In this document: in pieces, positions 8,978 through 18,034 of the stretch
How the letters are laid out: the number at the start of each line of letters is the position of its first letter
Numbering within the stretch: the first letter of the stretch is position 1
Source: Lewinellaceae bacterium
Lineage (GTDB): Bacteria > Bacteroidota > Bacteroidia > Chitinophagales > Saprospiraceae
Reading direction: 5' to 3'
NCBI GenBank assembly: GCA_016719605.1
Contig: JADJYW010000008.1
Location: 248,001 to 312,000 of the forward strand
DNA: 64,000 nt
Program-made: the position numbers and the translations under genes
The notes under the pieces: generated by a model
Databases searched by the model: none
The model's input: only the letters and a program-made list of their open reading frames with translations
Told to the model about the DNA's origin: nothing

Positions 8978-9814
8978 ATGGAAAATAATGCTTGGGTTAC
9001 CAAAGCCTCCGGCGAGCAGGTTGTTTTTGCTCCCGAGAAACTATTGCACTCGCTGCGCCGGGCCGGCGCGGGGCGGGAACGGGCGGAAGCCATTGTGCGG
9101 GAAGTGACCGCACAACTACATGCCGGCATGACGACAAAACAAATCTACCGCATGGCGCACAAAATGCTGCGCAAAGAAGCCCGGTACACGGCCGCCCGGT
9201 ATTCCCTGAAACAAGCCCTGCTGGAACTCGGTCCGTCGGGCTATCCGTTCGAGGTGTTCATCGCCCGGCTGCTGGAAGCAGAAGGTATGCGTGTGCAGAT
9301 CGGACAAATTCGGGCGGGCAAGTGCGTGTCCCACGAGGTGGATGTTTTCGGTGAAGCCGACGGGCGCGTACTGGTTGGGGAATGTAAATTCCACAACCGC
9401 CAGGGTCTGGTTTCCGATGTGAAGGTGCCGCTGTACATCCATTCGCGTTTCCGCGACCTGAGCGCGGGTTTCCTGAGCGCTCCGGAATGGGCGGGCCGCA
9501 AGTTTGAGTCCTGGGTGTTTACCAATACCCGCTTCACCGACGATGCCCTGCAATACGGGCGCTGCTCCGGCATGCACCTCATCGGTTGGGATACGCCGTT
9601 CGACTACGGCCTGCGCGACTGGGTGGACCGCACCGGTCTGCACCCGCTCACCTGCCTGACATCGCTGACGCGGCACGAAAAAAACAAACTGCTGGACCAG
9701 CGCGTGGTGCTGGCCCGGGAACTGCTACAGGAACCCGAAAAACTGGATATTGCGGGTATAGCACCGGGCCGCGTGCGGGGGATATTGAAGGAGGCTGAGG
9801 GTTTGTGCGGGTAA
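8978..9814 (+). CDS. ATP-cone domain fused to Mrr-like restriction nuclease
   Basis: A 278-residue protein. The N-terminal ~90 residues match an ATP-cone (VTKASGEQVVFAPEKLLHSL and KMLRKEARYTAARYSLKQAL), the nucleotide-sensing module of NrdA and NrdR. The C-terminal part is a PD-(D/E)xK nuclease fold of the Mrr type, with the Asp in EVDVFG and the ExK motif in VGECKFHN. An ATP-cone joined to a nuclease suggests DNA cleavage tied to the ATP/dATP level, but that is inference. The ATG at 8978 is used because upstream codons are repeat sequence. It is convergent with nosY. Confidence 0.75.
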   Translation: MENNAWVTKASGEQVVFAPEKLLHSLRRAGAGRERAEAIVREVTAQLHAGMTTKQIYRMAHKMLRKEARYTAARYSLKQALLELGPSGYPFEVFIARLLEAEGMRVQIGQIRAGKCVSHEVDVFGEADGRVLVGECKFHNRQGLVSDVKVPLYIHSRFRDLSAGFLSAPEWAGRKFESWVFTNTRFTDDALQYGRCSGMHLIGWDTPFDYGLRDWVDRTGLHPLTCLTSLTRHEKNKLLDQRVVLARELLQEPEKLDIAGIAPGRVRGILKEAEGLCG

Positions 9815-9832
9815 TCACCCAAGCGACTTCAC

Positions 9833-10600
9833 TCAAATATCCTTCTTCCTGAAAATCCGCACGGCCGCCCACAACGGCCCTGCAACCCACGCCAGCATGG
9901 CCAGCACAGCCAATCCTCCCCCCAAAACCGAACCAAAAAAGTGCTGGAAAAGCGCTCCCGTGTAACCCATGAGCGCGGCGGCATCCAACTGGAGCAACAT
10001 GGCGATGCGGGCCAGATCAACAGGATTGAGGAAGGTCATGCCGATGATGATTTTTTCCAGCGGATAGTCGCTGAACGCGAACATGCCCATGAGCACCAGC
10101 CCGTCGTACAGGATGGTGCAGAAAAACCACAGCAACAATGCGATGCCGATGCCCCGCGCCTTGTCGCGCGAAAGTACGGTAGCCAAAAAAGCCATGGACA
10201 CGAAAGCCAGGGTGAGCAGCAAGCCGCAACCCACCAGCATGGCGCCGCGCAAAGTGCCTTCGTACAGCAATACCGGTATACCCACGCCCACGCCGAATGC
10301 GATACACAGCGAAACCGCCACGCCAAGGTATTGGCCGAGGAAAATATCTGAACGGCGCAGGGGCTGGGCCAGCATCAGTTCCGTAAATTCGTAGGCATTG
10401 TACAGGTGGATGGTGGCAAACACGATGCTCACCAACGGCAGCACGATCAGGATGATGTTCAGCAGGCTCATCATGCCCTTGGCCGGGTCGCTCTCCAGGT
10501 TGAAAAAACTCATGGACACCAGCACCAGAAACAACAGGTAGGCCAGCACGAATTTGTTGCGCAAGATGTCGTACACGACGTACTTGGCAATTTTCAACAT
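9833..10600 (-). CDS. nosY: NosY-like ABC transporter permease
   Basis: A 255-residue protein beginning MLKIAKYVVYDILRNKF with six or more membrane helices and an ABC-2 permease layout. It lies last in the nitrous oxide reductase cluster. With the NosF ATPase and periplasmic NosD it forms the NosDFY complex needed to build the Cu-S centre of NosZ. Longer starts exist (10645, 10729), but the residues they add look non-conserved. A palindromic simple repeat separates it from ric upstream. Confidence 0.85.
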   Translation of the reverse strand: MLKIAKYVVYDILRNKFVLAYLLFLVLVSMSFFNLESDPAKGMMSLLNIILIVLPLVSIVFATIHLYNAYEFTELMLAQPLRRSDIFLGQYLGVAVSLCIAFGVGVGIPVLLYEGTLRGAMLVGCGLLLTLAFVSMAFLATVLSRDKARGIGIALLLWFFCTILYDGLVLMGMFAFSDYPLEKIIIGMTFLNPVDLARIAMLLQLDAAALMGYTGALFQHFFGSVLGGGLAVLAMLAWVAGPLWAAVRIFRKKDI

Positions 10601-10751
10601 GGGCAAATCAGCGATGCCGGCAACAGGTTTTGCAGTTGCTTCCATGTCGCAAGGATACGGTGCTTTCAGGGAATGTGGAATCCCGGCAGCAGTCGTTTGG
10701 GCAGGTTCGGTTGTATTGATTTTGTACACGGCGATTCGATTTAAAACAAGG

Positions 10752-10823
10752 GGGTGTTTTGGTGTTTTGGTGTTTTGGTGTTTGGGTTACGGAGGCACCA
10801 AAACACCCAAACACCCAAACACC
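10752..10823. repeat. Palindromic short-unit repeat (GGTGTTTT) in nos spacer
   Basis: The left part (10752-10786) is four near-copies of GGTGTTTT/GGTGTTTG. The right part (10797-10823) is the reverse complement (CACCCAAA units). It can fold into a long imperfect hairpin between ric and nosY. Confidence 0.75.
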
Positions 10824-10824
10824 T

Positions 10825-11556
10825 CTAATTCTGTTGTTCCAGCAGTTTTTCGAGCAGCAGGACTTTCGGAAACAGCACGTTGTTTTCCAAATGGACGTGC
10901 CAGCGCAGGTCATTGTCCAGTTCCTCCAGTTTGGAAAAAGTCACGATATAGGTTGCGCAAGCATCTGCCGGCGGCGTAAATCCGTTGGTCAGGTCGCGCA
11001 AATTTTCCAATAGCGTGCCGGCGTAGTCGTGCTCGTTTTCCATGACATGGATAGGGTTTTCCACCGATCCGAACGGCATTTTGGGTTGCCGGGTATGCTC
11101 GCGCCGGGCTACACACAGGGCTTTGATGTAGGGAAACAGGATGTGTTCCTCCTTGTCGATATGCTCCAAAAGATCGCCGGCCAACAGTTCGACCTGTTTC
11201 TCCACCACCTTTAGTTCCGGGTGCCGGCTGCCGTGCACACCGGCTATTTTCGCCGTGTACCGGCGCAGCAGGGGCAGGGCTTCCCGCAGGTACTGGTGGT
11301 GTGTTTGCACGATATACTCCGCCAGAAAGTCGGGCGCCCATTTGTCTGTATTTTGCGAAGGCATTTCGGGGGCGTCAATAGCTTGGGTTAGTTCGTCGGA
11401 CAAGGTTTCCCAGGCCAGTTCTTTTTCCGCGCAGGCCTTGGCCAGCGTGCGTTTTCCGCCGCAGCAAAAATCAATGCCGTGCCGGCTGAATACCTCGGCT
11501 GTGCGGTAGTGGTGGGCGACCAATTCGCCAATAGTTCGTTCTGGATGCAGTGTCAT
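10825..11556 (-). CDS. ric: Iron-sulfur cluster repair di-iron protein (Ric/YtfE/ScdA)
   Basis: A 243-residue protein. The N-terminal ScdA_N domain has RTIGELVAHHYRTAEVFSRH and FCCGGKRTLA. The C-terminal hemerythrin-like domain supplies iron ligands in TPHHQ-type positions (VQTHHQYL, HGSRHPEL, LLEHIDKEEHILFPYI, MENEHDYAG, WHVHLENNVLFPKV). The family repairs Fe-S clusters after NO or peroxide damage. Its start overlaps the nosF stop (ATGA), so it is translationally coupled within the nos operon. This fits protection of the respiratory chain when N2O and NO are present. Confidence 0.9.
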   Translation of the reverse strand: MTLHPERTIGELVAHHYRTAEVFSRHGIDFCCGGKRTLAKACAEKELAWETLSDELTQAIDAPEMPSQNTDKWAPDFLAEYIVQTHHQYLREALPLLRRYTAKIAGVHGSRHPELKVVEKQVELLAGDLLEHIDKEEHILFPYIKALCVARREHTRQPKMPFGSVENPIHVMENEHDYAGTLLENLRDLTNGFTPPADACATYIVTFSKLEELDNDLRWHVHLENNVLFPKVLLLEKLLEQQN

Positions 11557-12288
11557 AGCGTTGTTTTTTGCATGATTTGTGCGATAGCCCGGCCGAGGCG
11601 CTCCTCGCCGGTTTCGGTTTTTAAGGTATTCAGGGATTTGAAAAATACCAGCCGGCCTTCCACGAGGTAAAGCACATCGGTGGCGAGTTCTTCGAGGTCG
11701 CTCATGATGTGGGAGGTGATGAGAAAGAGTTTGTTCCGTTTTTTTTCGCGCTGTACTTTTTCTTTCAGGATTTCGGCGGAGAGCGGATCAAGGCCGGCAG
11801 TAGGCTCGTCCAGAATCATGACCGGGGCATCAAACAAAAAAGCCAGTGCAGCGCTCACTTTCTGGCGGGTGCCGCCCGAAAGCGTGCGCATGGTCTTTTG
11901 GTAAATTTGGGGCAACTGGTAGGCGTGTATGAGTTCTTCGTCCAGTGTTTCTGCGGTAGCGCCGCGCAGGTCGCGCATCATTTCGAACACCTGGCCGATT
12001 TGCATATTGTCGGGATAACGCCCGATCTGGGGCATGTACCCGATGTGGCGGCGGTACTGCCCATCCTGTCCGATGGGCTGCCCCTGAAATGAAATGCCGC
12101 CGCTTTCGGGCACCACCATGCCGAGTATACTTTTGATGAGCGTGGTTTTGCCCGAACCGTTGGGGCCGATAATGCGCTCGAAGCCGATATGGCCATTGTT
12201 CAAAACCCAATACCAATGTTTTGGCGATGCTGGATTTGAACCTGGTGAGTTTGCCGAAGGTTTTACTGACGTGCTGTATCTGCAACAT
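11553..12288 (-). CDS. nosF: NosF-like ABC ATPase (single-base frameshift)
   Basis: The ATPase of the NosDFY complex. Its true start MLQIQHVSKTFGKL is at 12288. The Walker A IIGPNGSGKTTL, signature TLSGGTRQKVSAAL, Walker B VMILDEPTAGLDP and switch HIMSDLEEL are all present. The N-terminal ~27 codons and the Walker A region are in different frames. The 736-base gene becomes 245 codons if one base is removed at about 12202-12208, within AAAA or CCC on the plus strand. Its start overlaps the 3' end of nosD and its stop overlaps ric. It may be a sequencing error or a true lesion. Confidence 0.8.
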
Positions 12289-13507
12289 AAGGTTTCATTA
12301 AAGGTGAGCGGTCGAGCAGGTTGTCGGGGGAAAGACTGGGAATTACTTTTTCGGCGCGGTCGAGCAGGAGTACGGTAAAACTGCGCCAAAACATCATGGC
12401 GTACGGCATTTGGTCCGATACCATGGCAAACAGGCTGACGGGACGGTACGGCACGTCGCCAATTTGGTCGTGGTCAAGGTCGTAGCCTTCGTACTTGTCC
12501 CAGTAATTTTTTTCAAACGTGTTGAGCACCAACTGGTTGTTGGTAGATACGTCGAAGGTGTTGGCAAAAAAATTGTTGTTCCGAAAGGTATTGCCGTCGC
12601 AGCTGGCCTGTACTTTAATGGCCCAGCCGTTTTGGCGAAACTCATTGCGCTCGAGCACGCTTCGGGTGCAGCCTTCCATAAAAATTGCCGCCGTGTTTTG
12701 CACAAATATGTTGTCGGAAATGTGGCTGCGTTGGATGTCTTTCAGCAAAATGCCGTAGGCTGCACCGCCAGTGTTTTCTGAAAAGGTGTTGTGGCGCATC
12801 GTGACGTTGCGGGTGTACATGACCGCTACGCCGGCGCCGTTTCGGATAAAGGTGTTGTGTTCGTAGGAGTCGTTGTGCGAAAACATAAAGTGCAGTCCGT
12901 AGCGCACATTGCCCGCGCTCCAGTTGCGGTTGATTTGAGAATTGGTGACAAACTCGAAGTAAATCCCGTCGCGATGGCCTTGCACGCGGTTGTCGGAAAT
13001 CGTGATACTGTCGCATTTCCAGGCATGGATGCCATTGCCGGAAGTTTGTTCCACTTCGCCGTGGGCGGTCAGGTGGTTGCCGGTGACCCAGCAACGTTTG
13101 CTGTTGGACAGGTAAATGCCGAAATAGTTGTCCTCCAGTATGTTGCCAAAAACATACACATACCTGGCATTGTACACCTTGATGCCGGCCTGATCTTCCA
13201 GCGACCCGGAACCACAGCGCACTACCCGAAAACCGCTCACGGAAACGTGGTTGGATCGGATGCTCAGGGGTTGGTTACGGTGCTCGCCATCCAGAACAGG
13301 CCAGCCTTCGCCGCGAAGGATCAGGGGTTTGGTCACCAGTATAGGTTCATGGTATTTCCCCGCCCGCACGAGTACGGTATCGTAAGGCCGGGCCTTTTCC
13401 ACGGCGGCTTGTATGCTCGCCAACGCTGTGCCGGGTGCCACCACCCAGGTGCGGGCGTGTAGCGCGGAGGCGGCGAGGAGGAGGAGGAATGTGAAGGTGT
13501 GTTGCAT
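12263..13507 (-). CDS. nosD: NosD, periplasmic copper-site assembly protein
   Basis: A 414-residue protein with a signal peptide (MQHTFTFLLLLAASALHA). The body is a parallel beta-helix of NosD/carbohydrate-binding repeats (NHVSVSGFRV, NILEDNYFGIYLSNSKRC, GHRDGIYFEFVTNSQI, YGLHFMFSHNDSYEHN, NNFFANTFDV). NosD works with NosF and NosY in the maturation of the NosZ CuZ site. The family-typical NYWDKYEGYDLDHDQIGDVPY segment near the C-terminus is present. The gene overlaps nosF by 26 bases. Confidence 0.92.
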   Translation of the reverse strand: MQHTFTFLLLLAASALHARTWVVAPGTALASIQAAVEKARPYDTVLVRAGKYHEPILVTKPLILRGEGWPVLDGEHRNQPLSIRSNHVSVSGFRVVRCGSGSLEDQAGIKVYNARYVYVFGNILEDNYFGIYLSNSKRCWVTGNHLTAHGEVEQTSGNGIHAWKCDSITISDNRVQGHRDGIYFEFVTNSQINRNWSAGNVRYGLHFMFSHNDSYEHNTFIRNGAGVAVMYTRNVTMRHNTFSENTGGAAYGILLKDIQRSHISDNIFVQNTAAIFMEGCTRSVLERNEFRQNGWAIKVQASCDGNTFRNNNFFANTFDVSTNNQLVLNTFEKNYWDKYEGYDLDHDQIGDVPYRPVSLFAMVSDQMPYAMMFWRSFTVLLLDRAEKVIPSLSPDNLLDRSPLMKPYVADTARQ

Positions 13508-13510
13508 GAT

Positions 13511-13637
13511 CTGATTGGTTCGATTAGACCGATTGATTCGATTAGTTCGATTAGACCGATTGGTTCGATTGGAAGTTGACGGGAGATGCTCTAAATCGGC
13601 ATAATCGAATCAATCGGCCTAATCGAATCAATCGAAC
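13511..13637. repeat. Palindromic short-unit repeat (GATTNGTTC, 9-base period) in nos spacer
   Basis: GATTGGTTC/GATTAGACC/GATTGATTC-type nonamers on the left (13511-13572) are answered by their reverse complements (AATCGAATCAATCGG) at 13594-13637. They fill the spacer between the NosL fusion and nosD. Related units fill the spacer at 15347-15464. Confidence 0.75.
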
Positions 13638-14665
13638 AAAACTGGCACTTGCTTCCATGCAAGCGTTTCTCCGCCGGTTTGAGTTTTTATCTTTTCCAGA
13701 TCGTCTGGTGTAGCAAATGCCGCGACTTGCGAAGCCATCGGTGTTTTCAGGTTGTCGCTGTGCAGGAAAAGCGCTTTCTCGAGCTCCAGCAGCACGCCCT
13801 CGTGGGCAAAATCGGTGATGTACCGACCGGCAACATCTTCGGGTTTGACGGTGCCCTCCTGTTCAAAAAGCACTAAGCAGTTCACGTCGTCGAACTTGAA
13901 CGCCTTGCCTTTTTTGGTCATGATTTCGGCGCCGTAGCGCTTGTCCATGAGGGTCATTTTGCAGAAGGCACAGTTGTCGGTGCCGTAGTGGATGGGCTGC
14001 GGGCCGGTGCTGCATTGCACAAAAAAGAGTGGCAGCAACAGCGCAATGCCGGCGCCGGCGGGTTTGGTGACTGCAACGCGGTGCTTCCGGTTGCGCCACC
14101 ACTCGTACCCCACAATGAGCAGCGAAATGCCCGTGACGCCCATCAGAATCCAGCCGCCGGTATCGGGCAGCGACCAGGCCTCGAAGTTGAGCAGTTTTTT
14201 GTAGCCAAGTACCGGTGGTTGGTAGGCCATGCCGGGAATGACGATCGGCGCTTTCGGATCGAGGTTGTGCCCGTAGTCGTATCCCCAGCGCCAGAAATCG
14301 TACAATGCCAGGCTGTCGGCTATAGCCAACACAACCCAGTAGGCCAGTGCCGACCACCAGCGCCCAATAAGCGCCAGCAGGAGGCACAGCACCCCGACCC
14401 CGATAATGGCCGGGCCAATAAACTCGAACTCCGGAAACATATCCACGCTGATGGCACGCATGCCGATGTAGTGGTTCAGGGCGCTGATGACCCGCACGTC
14501 GCCCGTGAGGGTATCATGCCAGATTTTCATTTCCAGCCCCTCGGGGTACTGCGGTGCGGTGAGATAGATGCTCCAGATTGGCGTCTTCAGCATGATAAAT
14601 AATGCCAGGGCGCCGATGACGAGGGTAATGCGGGAGATATTGGTGATTTTGAACATGGCTGTCAT
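13628..14665 (-). CDS. nosL: Membrane protein fused to NosL copper chaperone
   Basis: A 345-residue protein. Residues 1-200 carry about four membrane helices (near 11-29, 85-101, 106-122 and 171-188). After a further hydrophobic stretch (GIALLLPLFFVQC, Cys218) comes a NosL domain with the copper-site motif NCAFCKMTLMDKRYGAEI and FKFDDVNCLVLF. NosL delivers Cu(I) for NosZ maturation and is usually a separate small lipoprotein. Here it is the C-terminal half of a membrane protein, and the segment before Cys218 looks like a retained lipoprotein signal. It is either a genuine fusion or two genes joined by loss of a stop. It belongs to the minus-strand nos operon. Confidence 0.85.
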   Translation of the reverse strand: MTAMFKITNISRITLVIGALALFIMLKTPIWSIYLTAPQYPEGLEMKIWHDTLTGDVRVISALNHYIGMRAISVDMFPEFEFIGPAIIGVGVLCLLLALIGRWWSALAYWVVLAIADSLALYDFWRWGYDYGHNLDPKAPIVIPGMAYQPPVLGYKKLLNFEAWSLPDTGGWILMGVTGISLLIVGYEWWRNRKHRVAVTKPAGAGIALLLPLFFVQCSTGPQPIHYGTDNCAFCKMTLMDKRYGAEIMTKKGKAFKFDDVNCLVLFEQEGTVKPEDVAGRYITDFAHEGVLLELEKALFLHSDNLKTPMASQVAAFATPDDLEKIKTQTGGETLAWKQVPVLFD

Positions 14666-14751
14666 TGTACCGCCGAACCCCGTTCGGCGCTTTTGATTCT
14701 ATTTATTTGTTCAAGCGATATGCCCGGCACCGAACGGGGTTCGGCGGTACA
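14666..14751. repeat. Inverted repeat around TGTACCGCCGAACC
   Basis: Arms 14666-14687 and 14730-14751 are perfect 22-base complements, with GAACCCCGTTC centres that are themselves nearly palindromic. The repeat occupies the spacer between the fasciclin and NosL genes. Confidence 0.8.
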
Positions 14752-14773
14752 AAGGCCGCAGTAGAAAAGCAAC

Positions 14774-15331
14774 CTACTCCGGCAACAGCACCGCATCTAT
14801 GACGTGCACAATGCCATTGGAGGCGGGTACAGAAGCGAGAATTGTGGCGGTGCCGTTCACCAGCACTTTGCCGTCTTTCACGCTCAGGGTGATGTTTTTC
14901 AGGTTGACCTGATTGAGTTTTTGACCGTCGCGCATTTGCTCGACTTTGACGACCCCCACGAACGTGTGGTATTCGAGGATATTCGAGAGCGCATCCTTGT
15001 TCTCGGGTTTCATCAGGTTGTCGAGCGTTTCTTTGGGTATTTTAGCAAATGCCGCGTCGGTGGGCGCAAATACGGTAAACGGGCCGGCATTCGACAAGGC
15101 ATCCACCAGTGCGGCGGCCTTCACGGCAGCCACGAGTGTGGTGTGATCCTTGGAGCCGACGGCGATTTGCACGACGTTTTTTTGGGAAATATCGTCCTGT
15201 ACAGCGGACTGACCGGCACCTGCAGCCGTGGCATCAGCAGTAGTAGCAGAATCGGTGGTGGTAGTTTGGTTGCAGGCGAAAATAACGAGCAGAAGCGCGA
15301 GCGCCAGTATGGAAAAAAACAGGTGTTTCAT
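14774..15331 (-). CDS. Fasciclin-domain lipoprotein in nos operon
   Basis: A 185-residue protein with a lipoprotein signal (LALLLVIFACN) and a low-complexity Thr/Ala linker. One fasciclin (FAS1) domain follows, with the conserved H1 box GPFTVFAPTDAAFAKIP and the C-terminal box ASNGIVHVIDAVLLP. FAS1 domains mediate adhesion or protein contacts. Its place between nosZ and the NosL fusion suggests a periplasmic role with the reductase, but no function is established from sequence. Confidence 0.88.
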   Translation of the reverse strand: MKHLFFSILALALLLVIFACNQTTTTDSATTADATAAGAGQSAVQDDISQKNVVQIAVGSKDHTTLVAAVKAAALVDALSNAGPFTVFAPTDAAFAKIPKETLDNLMKPENKDALSNILEYHTFVGVVKVEQMRDGQKLNQVNLKNITLSVKDGKVLVNGTATILASVPASNGIVHVIDAVLLPE

Positions 15332-15346
15332 AGTTGTAAAATTGAA

Positions 15347-15464
15347 ATGATACGACTGATACGCTTATTTCGACTGATACGCTTATTCCGATTGATTCGA
15401 TTGATACACGAGGGTAATCGAACCAATCGAATCAATCGGAATAATCATATCAATCGAATCAATT
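15347..15464. repeat. Palindromic short-unit repeat between nosZ and fasciclin gene
   Basis: CGACTGATACGCTTATT-type and GATTGATTC-type units (15347-15408) are answered by AATCGAATCAATCGG-type units (15415-15464). They resemble the repeat at 13511-13637. Confidence 0.7.
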
Positions 15465-17421
15465 ACTGCGGTTCCCCGGTACTAAATTTCAACGGGACAT
15501 TCGATCCGGCGGGCGAAACGCGCATATAGCCCTGCATTTCCTGGTGGAGGGCCGAGCAGAAGTCGGTGCAGTAGAACGGCACCACACCCACGCGGTCGGG
15601 TTTCCACAGCAGGGTCTGGGTTTCGCCGGGCATGATGAGGATTTCGGCGGTAGCGGCACCCTTCACGGCGAAACCGTGCGGAACATCCCAGTCCTGTTCG
15701 AGGTTGGTAACGTGGAAATAAACCTCGTCGCCGAGGCGCACACCCTCAATGTTGTCGGGCGTCAGGTGCGAGCGGATAGCGGTCATATAGACGTGCACCT
15801 TGTTGCCTTCGCGCACCACTTTGGCCTGGGCCTCGCCTTTGGCTACATACGGGTGGGCATTTTCTTCCAGCGGATAAATCTTGACCGACTTGTCCTTGAT
15901 CAGGCTGGCGGGTATGGCGTTGGCATAGTGCGGCTCGCCCACGGTGGGGAAGTCGAGCAGGAGTTTCATCTTTTCGCCGCTGATGTCGTACAGTTGGGCC
16001 GACTGCGCCAGCTCGGGGCCGGTGGGCAGGTAGCGGTCCTTGGTGATCTTGTTGTAGGCGATGACATATTTGCCGTGCGGCTTTTTGGTGTCGCCGCCGG
16101 GCACACACAGGTGCCCGATGGAGTAGTAGGTGGGCACGCGGTCAACGACCTCGAGGCTTTGTACATTCCACTTGACGATTTCAGACGACACGAAGAAGGA
16201 TGTGTAGGCATTGCCGTTGTTGTCAAACTCGGTGTGCAACGGGCCAAGGCCTGGCTTTTTCACTTCGCCGTGCAGCACATCTTCGTATTTCAGCACGGGG
16301 ATGCCGTCGTATTCGCCTTCGAAATTGCGGTCGGCGATGGCTTTTTGCATTTTGGCAAAGGAAAATACCGGAATGATGGCAGCCAGTTTGCCCGAACCCA
16401 CGATGTATTCGCCGGTTGGGTTCACGTCGCAGCCGTGCGGGCTTTTCGGGCAGGGGATGAAGTAGGCAAAATCCTTGAGCACTTTCGGGTCGAGCATGAT
16501 GGCCTCCGTTTCCCACTTGGTAGTGGCGGTGTGCGTTTTTTCGTCGTAGAAGTTGTGGGCGTAGCGCACTTTTTTCGTCACGCCTTTGCCGGCGCGGGCG
16601 TACTCTTCGGCTTTTTTCCAGTTGATGGCGACGATGAAATCCTTGTCGTTTTGCGACGCATTCACTTCGAGCAGCGTGTTGGCGCGCTCGGAGTTGTAGC
16701 AGGAGAAGAAGAACCAATCGTGGCTCGGGCCTTTACCGGAACGGCTCAGGTCGAGGTTGATACCAGGCAGGAGTACCTGAAAGGCCAATTTCAGGTGGCC
16801 CTCTTTCGGGTCAATGCTGATAAAAGAAGCGGTGCCCCGGAAATTGTCCTTGTAGGTTTCGATGGGCACATCGGGCTGGTCGTCCATCGGAATGGAGAAG
16901 CGTGTGCCGGCCACGATGTACTCGCTGTTTTCGGTGATGAACGGCGAGGAGTGGTTACCGCCCGAGTTGGGGATTTCCAGAATCTCCTGCGTGCGGAAGG
17001 AGGCGAGGTCCACGCGAGCTACACGCGGGGTGTTGTTGGCATTGGCAAACATCCAGCGCCCGTCCTGCTCGCCATTGGTGAGCGACATGGAGATGTGGTG
17101 CTGGTCGTCCCAGGGCACAAACCCGTGGGAGGTCATCAGCATGGGTTTGGTTTCTTCGCTGTAGCCGTAGCCGTTTTCCGGAAACACCGAAAACACGGGA
17201 ATGATCTTCAGCATACGACCCGATGGCAGGCCATACACGGACACTTGTCCGTTGAAACCGCCGGAAACGAAGTTGTAAAATTCGTCGTATGTGCCCGGCG
17301 CGACATATACTTTTTGGGCGGCATCACCGGCAGATGCACCGGCGACACCCTTGGTTTTGCATTGCCACAGGGCGGCAATCACAAGGAGCAGCCCGGCAAG
17401 AAAGAAGAGTAATTTTTTCAT
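15463..17421 (-). CDS. nosZ: Nitrous oxide reductase, Sec-type (clade II)
   Basis: A 652-residue enzyme that reduces N2O to N2 in the periplasm. The N-terminus (MKKLLFFLAGLLLVIAALWQ) is a Sec-type signal or anchor without a twin-arginine motif, typical of clade II NosZ. The propeller carries CuZ histidines, for example in WDDQHHISMS, GNHSSPF, KSPHGCDVNPTGEY, GPLHTEFD and KKPHGKYV. The C-terminal cupredoxin has the binuclear CuA motif CTDFCSALHQEM (CxxxCxxxHxxM) and an upstream His in DVPHGF. A cytochrome c gene precedes it and the maturation genes follow. No nitrite or NO reductase is in the window. Confidence 0.96.
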   Translation of the reverse strand: MKKLLFFLAGLLLVIAALWQCKTKGVAGASAGDAAQKVYVAPGTYDEFYNFVSGGFNGQVSVYGLPSGRMLKIIPVFSVFPENGYGYSEETKPMLMTSHGFVPWDDQHHISMSLTNGEQDGRWMFANANNTPRVARVDLASFRTQEILEIPNSGGNHSSPFITENSEYIVAGTRFSIPMDDQPDVPIETYKDNFRGTASFISIDPKEGHLKLAFQVLLPGINLDLSRSGKGPSHDWFFFSCYNSERANTLLEVNASQNDKDFIVAINWKKAEEYARAGKGVTKKVRYAHNFYDEKTHTATTKWETEAIMLDPKVLKDFAYFIPCPKSPHGCDVNPTGEYIVGSGKLAAIIPVFSFAKMQKAIADRNFEGEYDGIPVLKYEDVLHGEVKKPGLGPLHTEFDNNGNAYTSFFVSSEIVKWNVQSLEVVDRVPTYYSIGHLCVPGGDTKKPHGKYVIAYNKITKDRYLPTGPELAQSAQLYDISGEKMKLLLDFPTVGEPHYANAIPASLIKDKSVKIYPLEENAHPYVAKGEAQAKVVREGNKVHVYMTAIRSHLTPDNIEGVRLGDEVYFHVTNLEQDWDVPHGFAVKGAATAEILIMPGETQTLLWKPDRVGVVPFYCTDFCSALHQEMQGYMRVSPAGSNVPLKFSTGEPQ

Positions 17422-17501
17422 ATTCGTGATAAATTATGAGTGATAGGTTGGTTTTGCGTTTCGAGCGCACTCAAAACTCGAAACCCAAAACTCGAAACTG
17501 T

Positions 17502-17966
17502 TTATTTTTCTCCGTCGTTGGCACGCATGAACTCCAGTACGTCGCGGGCATCGCCGATAGATACGTTTTGGTTGGGCATGCGGGTGAGGCAGAGTTCGAG
17601 CAGTTTTTGGGCCTCGTCATCTTTTTCGAGCATGATTTCCACGTTGGTGATCATGTTCATGATCCACTCGGGTTTGCGGTTTTTAGTAACATCTTTCCAG
17701 CCCGGGCCGACGACGCGCTTGTCGTCGAGTTTGTGGCAGGCGGAGCATTTCATGTCGTAAATCGCTTTCCCGCGGGATACGCGCTCGGCCTCAAGGGGTA
17801 TTTTGAGTTCTACAAACTTGACCTCTCCGATACCTTTGCCTTCGGCCAGCATCTGCTCTTCCGGAGAAGGAGCGGGTGGGGCGCTGGATTTTTTGGGAGT
17901 ATCGCCGCCGCCACAGGCTGCGAGTGCGAATACGAATAGCAAGAGGGCGCTATACCATGTTTTCAT
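17502..17966 (-). CDS. Class I cytochrome c lipoprotein (first gene of nos operon)
   Basis: A 154-residue protein with a lipoprotein signal (LFVFALAACGG), a haem-binding CSACH motif and a likely distal Met in LTRMPNQN. It probably donates electrons to NosZ, whose gene lies 80 bases downstream. The start MKTWYSALLL (17966) gives a normal signal peptide. A longer start at 18002 adds twelve residues without clear meaning. An inverted repeat that could bind a CRP/FNR regulator lies about 70 bases upstream. Confidence 0.9.
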   Translation of the reverse strand: MKTWYSALLLFVFALAACGGGDTPKKSSAPPAPSPEEQMLAEGKGIGEVKFVELKIPLEAERVSRGKAIYDMKCSACHKLDDKRVVGPGWKDVTKNRKPEWIMNMITNVEIMLEKDDEAQKLLELCLTRMPNQNVSIGDARDVLEFMRANDGEK

Positions 17967-18034
17967 ACAACTATGCTTTTGTTTGAACGATATGTTTTTC
18001 ATGCTGCAAGTGTACGAGCATACAGAGGCCGGGA

